The position numbers and the translations under genes are program-made. Shown one piece after another: positions 31,330 through 37,931 of a DNA stretch of 43,586 nt. The notes beneath the pieces are model-generated. The model did not search any database. It had not been told where the DNA came from and saw nothing but the letters and a program-made list of their open reading frames with translations. Position 1 is the stretch's first letter, and every line of letters starts with the position of its first letter. This DNA comes from DATBGZ01 sp036557785 (lineage in GTDB: Bacteria > Actinomycetota > Actinomycetes > Mycobacteriales > Micromonosporaceae): contig DATBGZ010000052.1 in assembly GCA_036557785.1 (NCBI GenBank), forward strand, positions 1 through 43,586, read 5' to 3'.

Positions 31330-31385
31330 TGTCAGGAAGGGCACCCTCCTGCCCGCCAGGCGTTAGGAGGGTGCCCTTCCTGACA
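31330..31385. terminator. Perfect 21-bp inverted repeat at the tyrA/mtnA junction
   Basis: TGTCAGGAAGGGCACCC... (31330-31350) is matched perfectly by its complement at 31365-31385, with a 14-base loop. It lies between the converging tyrA and mtnA genes and probably ends both transcripts. The right arm is also coding: on the minus strand it provides the last codons of mtnA (V-S-G-R-A-P-S), with the TAA stop starting at the arm's edge. Such long perfect arms with AGGAAGGG cores look like a dispersed intergenic repeat family. Confidence 0.9.
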
Positions 31386-32370
31386 CGACCCGGGTCTCCG
31401 TCACGAGGGCGGTCACCAGACGATGTGGCGTGACGTCGAAGGCCGGGTTCGCCGCGTGAGCTTCGCGGGGAGCGATGCGCACACCGCCGTACCCGAGCAC
31501 CTCGGCTGGGTCACGGTCCTCGATGGGTACGTCCGACCCCGCCTCGGTTTCGGAATCCACAGTGGACTCAGGCGCCACGACCACGAACGGGATGCCGGCG
31601 GCGCGGGCACCGAGGGCGTGCGCATAGGTGCCGACCTTGTTGACGACGTCTCCGTTCGCGCAGACGCGGTCGGCGCCCACGAGGACCAGGTCCACCTCCC
31701 CCCGGGCCATGAGATAGGGCCCGGCACCGTCGACCGCGATCCGGTAGGCGATGCCGAGGCGGCCCAGTTCCCAGGCCGTCAGCCGGCTTCCCTGCAGCAG
31801 GGGGCGCGTCTCGGAGGCGATCACGCCGCCGAGCCGTCCGCGCCGGGCAAGCTCCGCCACCACCGCGAGGGCCGTGCCGCCGGTGACACTCGCCAGTGCG
31901 CCCGTGTTGCAGTGGGTCAGCACCCGCGGGGCTGGTCGGCACAGTTCGCCGACGAGGTCGGCACCGAGCCGGGCCATCGCCGCGCTCGCGGCGATCTCGG
32001 CGTCACGCAGGCCCAGCGCCGCCGCGAGCACGGCATCGGGACCCTGCGGCAGCGCGGCGCAGGCCAGGTCGACGCCCCGGGCCAGGTTCACGGCCGTCGG
32101 CCTCGCGGCGCGCAGCAGCCGTACGGCCTCGGCCAACCCGGCCCCGTCCGCGCCGCGGTGCTCAGCATCTGAGCCGGCGTGCTGGCGGGCCGCCAACGCC
32201 ACCCCCAGCGCCCCGGCCACGCCCAGGGCCGGGGCCCCGCGCACGGCCAGCCGGCGGATCGCCTCGACCAGATCCTCTACAGTGGACAGGTCCAGCCAGA
32301 CCTCCCGGTCGGGCAGCGCCGTCTGGTCGACGATCCGGACCGCGCCGTCTACCCAGTCGATCGTTCGCAC
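31363..32370 (-). CDS. mtnA: S-methyl-5-thioribose-1-phosphate isomerase
   Basis: It converts methylthioribose 1-phosphate to methylthioribulose 1-phosphate in methionine salvage. The 335-residue protein has the family's marks: RLAVRGAPALGVAGALGVAL near residue 40-60, VLTHCNTGALASV with the catalytic Cys, SETRPLLQGSRLTAWEL, and VGADRVCANGDVVNKVGTYA with the catalytic Asp. It lies 5 bp behind the M48 peptidase gene, so it is co-transcribed. The final residues are encoded by one arm of the 21-bp inverted repeat and replace the family's usual end. Two palindrome copies are read as Ser-Thr-Val-Asp/Glu (31556, 32276). No mtnB/C/D gene is in view. Confidence 0.96.
   Translation of the reverse strand: MRTIDWVDGAVRIVDQTALPDREVWLDLSTVEDLVEAIRRLAVRGAPALGVAGALGVALAARQHAGSDAEHRGADGAGLAEAVRLLRAARPTAVNLARGVDLACAALPQGPDAVLAAALGLRDAEIAASAAMARLGADLVGELCRPAPRVLTHCNTGALASVTGGTALAVVAELARRGRLGGVIASETRPLLQGSRLTAWELGRLGIAYRIAVDGAGPYLMARGEVDLVLVGADRVCANGDVVNKVGTYAHALGARAAGIPFVVVAPESTVDSETEAGSDVPIEDRDPAEVLGYGGVRIAPREAHAANPAFDVTPHRLVTALVTETRVVSGRAPS
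31556..31566. repeat. TCCAC(A)GTGGA palindrome, copy 4
   Basis: Perfect copy inside mtnA, read on the minus strand as Ser-Thr-Val-Asp. A one-mismatch copy (TCTACAGTGGA, 32276-32286) near the gene start is read as Ser-Thr-Val-Glu. Confidence 0.7.
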
Positions 32371-32375
32371 ACGGC

Positions 32376-34211
32376 TCAGTGTGCCGTACCCGGCTGCGAC
32401 GGCTGGGGCAGCCGCGAGCGCAGGCCGGCCACGAGCACGTCGCGGTCGTTCTTGCCCAGGCTCTCACCGGTCCAGGTCTCCTGCAGGGACAGCGTCGCCC
32501 CGCCGTGCAGACCGACCTCGACCCTGACCGGCGACTGCCGCGTGACGTTGACCGAGACGACGGTCTCGTACGCGACGAACGGGTACCGCCCGGCGAACTG
32601 CTCGGGCGCCCCGGAGTGCGCGATCGCGTACAGGCGCTGCTGTCCGCCGTCGGTGCTCTTCGGGCATGGCACGAGGATCAGTCCGTTGTCGAGGATCACC
32701 ACGTCGTGCGGCGAGCCGTTGACCTTGACGTTGGCCATGCCGCCGACGACCTCGCCGCCCTTGGCCGTCGCGGTCGTCTGGACCAGGACGGCCTTGGCGG
32801 TGTCGACCCCCAGCTCGGCGAGGCGGGCCCGGGCCACGTCGACCGTCGCCGGCGCCAAGGCCAGGCGCACGATCCCGGCCGTGTCGAAGGGCGACCCGTC
32901 AACGCGGACCAGCTTTGGCGCACCCGACCAGTCGTGTCGCCAGGCCGCCGCGCCCGAGCGAACCGCGGCGAGGCGGACCAGCACCTCCAGCCCGTCACCG
33001 GGCGCCTGTGCCAGCCGACCACCGACGGTGGCAAGCCGGCCCGCCGCCGCGAGGTCGAGCACCGTGCCCAGATCCGCGTGGCCCGCCCCGGTAGCCCGGG
33101 CCACGGCCCGGTAGATCTGGTCGGCGGCGTCCTGCGCCGCGGCGGTCGCCCCCAGTCCGGTGAACTGGTCCCAGGGCACCACGGTGCGGTTGCCGAGGGA
33201 CAGAGCGCTGCTCGCGAGCGCCGCGCACGCCTGCGGGAAGTAGGGGATCAGCACGGTCGAGGGACGCGTGTCGGCGCTCACCTGCGGGTCGGGCATCGCC
33301 GCCATCGCCGCGATCCGTACCGCGATCGGCGGGTGCGAATCCCAGCGCGACCCTTCGCTCGGCGGCGCCTGTGCGCGCAGCCGGGTCAGCTCGTCGGCGC
33401 GGTGGCGCAGCATCTCACCGAAACCGCCGAAGACGTCGTTGGGTGCGTAGCCGGCCTCCCACCCCGGTGCCACGTACCGCCCGAAGTAGAAGTTCCAGGC
33501 CGCGTCGATGACCGGCAGCTCACGCAGCGCGGACTGTGCCGTGGCCCGGCCCGCCAACCGCACCGAGGCTCGGTCCGCCTCCAGTTCCTGGCGCCGGCTC
33601 ACGGCCGCCTCCACGAGCAGGTAGAGGCGTGCGTAGAGCCGGAACAGCCACGCCATCAGGCCGGAGAGGTTCTGCACCGTGCCGACGATGGCGACCCTGC
33701 CCCGATAGGCGATCGGCCCGAGCCGGGTGTGGCTGCCCGAGTAGTGACCGAGCTCGTGGGCGAGCACCGAGCGCAGTTGCGCCACGGAGAACGCCTGCAG
33801 CAGGGGGATGCCGATCAGCATGGTGCGCGGGCCGCCGATCAGACCGAGCAGCCGTGCGTCCTCGGTGACCGCCGCGTTCACCTCGGGCACGAGCAGGATC
33901 TGGTCGGGACGGCGGGTCTTCAGCGCGGCGGCGAGCTCGCTGACATTGCCCCACAGCTCCGGCGCCTGCTGTGCCGAGACCGGCAGGCCCATGGGCTGCG
34001 ACGGCTTGGCCCGGATCACCCGCCACAGCGCGGCGAGGATGCCGAAGGCGGCCGCCACGGTGAGGTAGCCGAGCTTGCTCGCGGCCAGGCCATGTCCGGT
34101 GGCGAAGGCCAGGTACGTCACCCAGCCCAGGGTGCCGATGATCGCGACGGCGAAGACGTAGAAGCCGAGCAGCATCACGATCGCGATCAGCGCCCGCAGC
34201 GTGGTCAACAT
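32376..34211 (-). CDS. M48-family membrane metallopeptidase
   Basis: ATG 34211 follows GGAGG by 7 bases and gives 611 residues. Two hydrophobic helices at about 8-35 and 45-63 anchor it in the membrane. The zinc site is HELGH (152-156) within SVLAHELGHYSGSHTR, with the third ligand Glu209 in RRQELEAD. The 300-residue C-terminal part is an extra region with no known motif. The enzyme resembles Ste24/HtpX-type proteases that remove damaged membrane proteins or process envelope proteins, and the active site would face the cytoplasm. The mtnA gene follows after 5 bp, an unexpected partner. The gap to the divergent PHP gene is 128 bp. Confidence 0.92.
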   Translation of the reverse strand: MLTTLRALIAIVMLLGFYVFAVAIIGTLGWVTYLAFATGHGLAASKLGYLTVAAAFGILAALWRVIRAKPSQPMGLPVSAQQAPELWGNVSELAAALKTRRPDQILLVPEVNAAVTEDARLLGLIGGPRTMLIGIPLLQAFSVAQLRSVLAHELGHYSGSHTRLGPIAYRGRVAIVGTVQNLSGLMAWLFRLYARLYLLVEAAVSRRQELEADRASVRLAGRATAQSALRELPVIDAAWNFYFGRYVAPGWEAGYAPNDVFGGFGEMLRHRADELTRLRAQAPPSEGSRWDSHPPIAVRIAAMAAMPDPQVSADTRPSTVLIPYFPQACAALASSALSLGNRTVVPWDQFTGLGATAAAQDAADQIYRAVARATGAGHADLGTVLDLAAAGRLATVGGRLAQAPGDGLEVLVRLAAVRSGAAAWRHDWSGAPKLVRVDGSPFDTAGIVRLALAPATVDVARARLAELGVDTAKAVLVQTTATAKGGEVVGGMANVKVNGSPHDVVILDNGLILVPCPKSTDGGQQRLYAIAHSGAPEQFAGRYPFVAYETVVSVNVTRQSPVRVEVGLHGGATLSLQETWTGESLGKNDRDVLVAGLRSRLPQPSQPGTAH

Positions 34212-34339
34212 CGCGGCTCCTCCCCCGGACTGGAACACAGGGAATTACCCCACAAACGGCGTCGACGCGCGACCCCGGTGCCGCCCCGGCCGTACCGTCG
34301 CGCCACCGGCTCGGATCGCCCACGCGTACGCTGCCCGAT

Positions 34340-35440
34340 ATGGCGGTGCCCCGGGACCCCGTCGTCGACCTGCGACGCATCGCGTTCCTGCTGGAGCGGG
34401 CCGGCGAGGCGACGTTTCGGGTGCGGGCCTTCCGCGGCGCCGCCGACGCGGTCTCGCGCCTGAGCGAGGGCGAGCTGGCCGCCCACGCCGCGGACCGCAG
34501 CCTGGCGAAGGTGAAGGGCCTGGGCGAGGTGACCGCCCGTTGTGTCGCCGAGTCGCTGCGGGGCGAGGAGCCGGTCTATCTGCGGCGCCTGCTCGCCACG
34601 GAGGGGACCGACACCGACGAGTCAGCCGCAGCGATCCGGGCCGCGCTGCGCGGCGACTGCCACTGCCACTCGGACTGGTCCGACGGTGGCTCGCCCATCG
34701 AGGAGATGGTCGCGACGGCGTTGGCGCTCGGTCACCACTACCTGGTGCTCACCGACCACTCGCCTCGCCTGACCGTCGCGCGGGGGCTCTCCGCGCAGCG
34801 CCTGCGGGAGCAGATCGAGGTGGTGGCCGCGGTCAACGAGGCGCTGACCGCGACCGGCACGGATTTCCGCCTTCTCTCCGGCATCGAGGTGGACATTCTC
34901 GCCGACGGATCGCTCGACCAGACCGACGAGCTGCTCGCCGAGCTCGACGTCGTGGTCGGATCGGTCCACAGTGGACTTCGTGACGACGCGGCGGCGATGA
35001 CCGCCCGGATGCTGCACGCCGTGGCGAACCCGCACCTGGACATCCTCGGCCACTGCACGGGCCGCAAGCTCGTGACGGGCACCGCCGGCAGCGATCGGGC
35101 GCACGCGCGCGACGGCCGGGCCGCCAAGGGCCGGGCCCCGAGCGACTTCGACGCGGCCGCCGTCTTCGAGGCGTGCCGAACCTACGGCAAGGCGGTGGAG
35201 ATCAACTGCCGGCCGGACCGCCTGGACCCGCCCAAGCGCCTGCTGCGCCAGGCGTACGAACTCGGGTGCCTGTTCGCGATCGACACCGACGCGCACGCGC
35301 CGGGCCAGTTGGACTGGCTGGGGTACGGCTGCGATCGTGCCGCGCTCTGCGGGGTGGCGCCGGAACGCGTGGTCAACACCTGGTCGGCCCAGACGCTGCT
35401 CGCATGGACTGACGCGCACGATGTCAGTCGGTATGGGTAG
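34340..35440 (+). CDS. PHP-domain phosphoesterase, PolX-like without polymerase core
   Basis: The 366-residue protein has two parts. Residues 1-95 resemble the N-terminal 8-kDa/helix-hairpin-helix part of family X polymerases (FRVRAFRGAADAVSRL, LAKVKGLGEVTA). From about residue 103 a PHP metal-dependent phosphoesterase follows, with HCHSDWSDG (108-116), LTDHS, GIEVDILADGSLD, GSVHSGL and DTDAHAP supplying metal ligands. The polymerase palm and fingers found between these in complete PolX are absent. It may act as a 3'-5' exonuclease or phosphatase in repair. TACGCT ends 7 bases before ATG 34340, so the start is leaderless. It almost touches the next gene. Confidence 0.9.
   Translation: MAVPRDPVVDLRRIAFLLERAGEATFRVRAFRGAADAVSRLSEGELAAHAADRSLAKVKGLGEVTARCVAESLRGEEPVYLRRLLATEGTDTDESAAAIRAALRGDCHCHSDWSDGGSPIEEMVATALALGHHYLVLTDHSPRLTVARGLSAQRLREQIEVVAAVNEALTATGTDFRLLSGIEVDILADGSLDQTDELLAELDVVVGSVHSGLRDDAAAMTARMLHAVANPHLDILGHCTGRKLVTGTAGSDRAHARDGRAAKGRAPSDFDAAAVFEACRTYGKAVEINCRPDRLDPPKRLLRQAYELGCLFAIDTDAHAPGQLDWLGYGCDRAALCGVAPERVVNTWSAQTLLAWTDAHDVSRYG
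34965..34975. repeat. TCCACAGTGGA palindrome, copy 5
   Basis: Perfect copy inside the PHP gene, but read in another frame (Val-His-Ser-Gly), where it contributes to a PHP metal-site motif. Confidence 0.7.
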
Positions 35441-35450
35441 TGTCTGCGAC

Positions 35451-37148
35451 GTGGGACACATTGACACGATCGCGAACAGCTACGTCGACGAGTGGGCGCC
35501 CCTCGACCCGATCGGGGCAACCTTCGTCGGCATCGCCGGCCACGACGACCGGCTCACCGAGCTATCCCCTGAGGGGTACGCGGCGCTGGCCGAACTCGAC
35601 CGCCGGACACTCGCCGAGCTCGACCAGGTGACCCCCGCCGACGAGGGCGAGCGGGTCGCGCAGGAGGCCATGCAGGAGCGGCTCACGCTGGCTCTCGAGA
35701 TGTACGACGCCGGCCTGGTCACGAGCGAGGTGAACGTCATCTCGGGTGCACTGCACGCCGTACGGTCGGTCTTCGACCTCATGCCGACCAACACCGAAGA
35801 GGCCGCGCGCAACCTCGCGGCCCGGTTGGCGGCGGTGCCCACAGCGCTGGCCCAGGCGCGCACCACGCTGATCGAGGCCGCCGCGCACGGCCACGTCGCG
35901 GCCCAGCGGCAGATCACCGAGGTGGCCAAGCAGTGCGACATCTGGGTCAACCCGGACCAGGACGACTTCTGGCCGGCGCTGGTCCGGCGGGTCGTCGCCG
36001 ACAGCGGCGTCTCCGGCGCGCTCGCCACCGACCTTGAGCGCGGTGCTGAGGGCGCGCGCACCGCGACCATCGACTACGCGCGGTTCCTGCGCGACGAACT
36101 CGCCCCGCTCGGCAGCGAGAACCAGGCCGCGGGGCGCGAGCACTACGCCCTCGCCTCCCGGTACTTCCTCGGCGCCACCGTCGACTTGGAAGAGACCTAC
36201 GCGTGGGGCTTCGCGGAGCTGGCCCGCATCGAGGCGGAGATGCGCACCGTGGCCGACAAGATCGTGTCCGGGTCGACGGTCCGGGAGGCGATCAAGGCCC
36301 TCGATGAGGACCCGGCCCGCCAGATCGCCGGCAAGGAAGCGTTCCGGGACTGGATGCAGGCCCTCGCCGACCGGGCGATCAGCGAGCTGCACGGCAGCCA
36401 CTTCGACATCCCGGAGCAGGTGCGGCGCATCGAGTGCTGCATCGCCCCCACCTCGGACGGGGCGATCTACTACACCGGGCCGAGCGAGGACTTCACCCGC
36501 CCCGGCCGCATGTGGTGGGCGGTACCGCAGGGTGTGGACTCGTTCGCGACCTGGCAGGAGGTCACCACCGTCTACCACGAGGGTGTGCCCGGCCATCACC
36601 TGCAGGTCGGGCAGACGGCCGTCCGGGCCGAGCTGCTCAACCGGTGGCGTCGCCTGCTCTCCTGGTGTTCGGGCCACGGCGAGGGCTGGGCGCTCTACGC
36701 GGAGCGACTCATGGATGAGCTGGGTTACCTGGACGACCCGGGCGATCGGATGGGCATGCTCGACGGGCAGCGGATGCGGGCGGCGCGGGTGGTGGTCGAC
36801 ATCGGCATGCATCTGGAGATGCCGATACCGGAGAACAACCTCCTCGATGCCGACGGGACCGGAGCATTCCACCCGGGTGAGCGGTTCACGCCGGAACTCG
36901 GCTGGGAGTTCATGCGCGCCCACTGCAGCACGCCGGATGAGAACCTGCGCTTCGAGCTCAACCGGTACCTCGGTTGGCCCGGGCAGGCGCCGGCGTACAA
37001 GGTCGGCGAGCGCATCTGGCTGCAGGCACGGGCCGACGCGCAGGCACGCGAGGGGTCGGCGTTCGATCTGAAAGCGTTCCACCGTGCCGCGCTCGACCTG
37101 GGCAGCATCGGCCTCGATCCACTGCGGGCGGCCCTGGCACGCATTTAG
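35451..37148 (+). CDS. DUF885-family metallopeptidase-like protein
   Basis: The GTG at 35451 lies 7 bases behind TAGTGT (leaderless pattern) and gives 565 residues; ATG 35421 and 35433, inside the end of the PHP gene, are alternatives. DUF885 proteins have a zinc-peptidase-like motif; here it is HEGVPGHH at 376-383, with GHGEGWALYAERLMDELGY as the downstream Glu-bearing helix. The C-terminal RYLGWPGQAPAYKVGERIW is another family block. No signal peptide is seen, so it is probably cytoplasmic and cuts peptides. It follows the PHP gene by 10 bp and may share its transcript or have its own promoter within that gene's end. Confidence 0.93.
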   Translation: MGHIDTIANSYVDEWAPLDPIGATFVGIAGHDDRLTELSPEGYAALAELDRRTLAELDQVTPADEGERVAQEAMQERLTLALEMYDAGLVTSEVNVISGALHAVRSVFDLMPTNTEEAARNLAARLAAVPTALAQARTTLIEAAAHGHVAAQRQITEVAKQCDIWVNPDQDDFWPALVRRVVADSGVSGALATDLERGAEGARTATIDYARFLRDELAPLGSENQAAGREHYALASRYFLGATVDLEETYAWGFAELARIEAEMRTVADKIVSGSTVREAIKALDEDPARQIAGKEAFRDWMQALADRAISELHGSHFDIPEQVRRIECCIAPTSDGAIYYTGPSEDFTRPGRMWWAVPQGVDSFATWQEVTTVYHEGVPGHHLQVGQTAVRAELLNRWRRLLSWCSGHGEGWALYAERLMDELGYLDDPGDRMGMLDGQRMRAARVVVDIGMHLEMPIPENNLLDADGTGAFHPGERFTPELGWEFMRAHCSTPDENLRFELNRYLGWPGQAPAYKVGERIWLQARADAQAREGSAFDLKAFHRAALDLGSIGLDPLRAALARI

Positions 37149-37219
37149 CCATTCGGGCATCCACCTGACGGGATCGCCGGGACCGCCCGCGGGGGCGGGG
37201 TGCCGGTACGGTATCGCGC

Positions 37220-37924
37220 ATGTCCTATGCCGTCCCCTCCTACTCCGTCCCCGAACCCAAACCCCGGCCCGCCGTCGTCGCGGGCGCCGCCGCCCTGCTG
37301 TTCGTCGTCGCCGGTGCGCATGTGCTCGCGCTCATCGTGGGCATCACGGAGTTCCTCATCTTGCGCCGGCTTGTGTACGAGAACCTCGCCACCGACGCGA
37401 ACAGCCAAGTGGTCGGCGACGCGCTCGCCGTCGGCATCGCGGTCTCCGTCGTGGTCGCGCTCGTGGTCGCCGTCGCCTTCGCCGTGCTCGGTGGCTTTGT
37501 GGCCAAGGGCAACCAGGCCGCTCGCATCACGACCTGGGTCATCGCGGGGCTGTACGCGATCTGCACTGGTTGCGGGCTCGGCAGCAGCAGCGTCCTGAGC
37601 CAGTTGCAGCAGGAGCAGGACACGGCAACACAGCAGGCACAGAACCAGATCGAGTCGCAGATACCGGCGTGGATCGGCGGAGTCAACACGGCGATCAGTG
37701 TGGTGAGTGTGCTGGCGATGCTGGGTGCGATCGGGCTGCTGGCCCTGCCCGCGGCGAACGACTACTTCCGCAAGCCGCCGATGCCCTGGTTGCCGCCAGG
37801 CGTCTCCCCACCGAGCGGGCCATACCCGCCAGCCGGGCCATACCCACCAGCCGGGCCATACCCGCCAACCGGAACGTACCCACCAGCCGGCCCATACCCG
37901 CCGACCGAGGCGGACGCCCGCTGA
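37220..37924 (+). CDS. Four-helix membrane protein with Pro-rich repeat tail
   Basis: The 234-residue protein has a short Pro-rich N terminus and hydrophobic segments at about 18-47, 72-97, 102-122 and 155-178. A Gln-rich loop (LSQLQQEQDTATQQAQNQ) lies between the third and fourth. The tail has five PYPPAG-type hexapeptides from 18-bp DNA repeats. I know no function; such tails often bind other proteins or vary in length between strains. TACGGT followed by 7 bases precedes ATG 37220, so the start is leaderless. The gene converges with the SARP-type giant gene and stops 7 bp before its end. Confidence 0.8.
   Translation: MSYAVPSYSVPEPKPRPAVVAGAAALLFVVAGAHVLALIVGITEFLILRRLVYENLATDANSQVVGDALAVGIAVSVVVALVVAVAFAVLGGFVAKGNQAARITTWVIAGLYAICTGCGLGSSSVLSQLQQEQDTATQQAQNQIESQIPAWIGGVNTAISVVSVLAMLGAIGLLALPAANDYFRKPPMPWLPPGVSPPSGPYPPAGPYPPAGPYPPTGTYPPAGPYPPTEADAR
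37820..37909 (+). repeat. Five tandem 18-bp repeats in the membrane-protein gene
   Basis: Units of the type CCATACCCGCCAGCCGGG begin at 37820, 37838, 37856, 37874 and 37892. The first two differ by one base, the later ones by more. They stay in frame and code Pro-Tyr-Pro-Pro-Ala-Gly units. Confidence 0.88.
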
Positions 37925-37931
37925 TCGCCGG

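Noticed and set aside
31896..34463. Plus-strand frame of 855 codons opposite mtnA and the M48 gene
   Set aside because: Both minus-strand genes have catalytic motifs; the plus frame is low-complexity Arg/Pro sequence.
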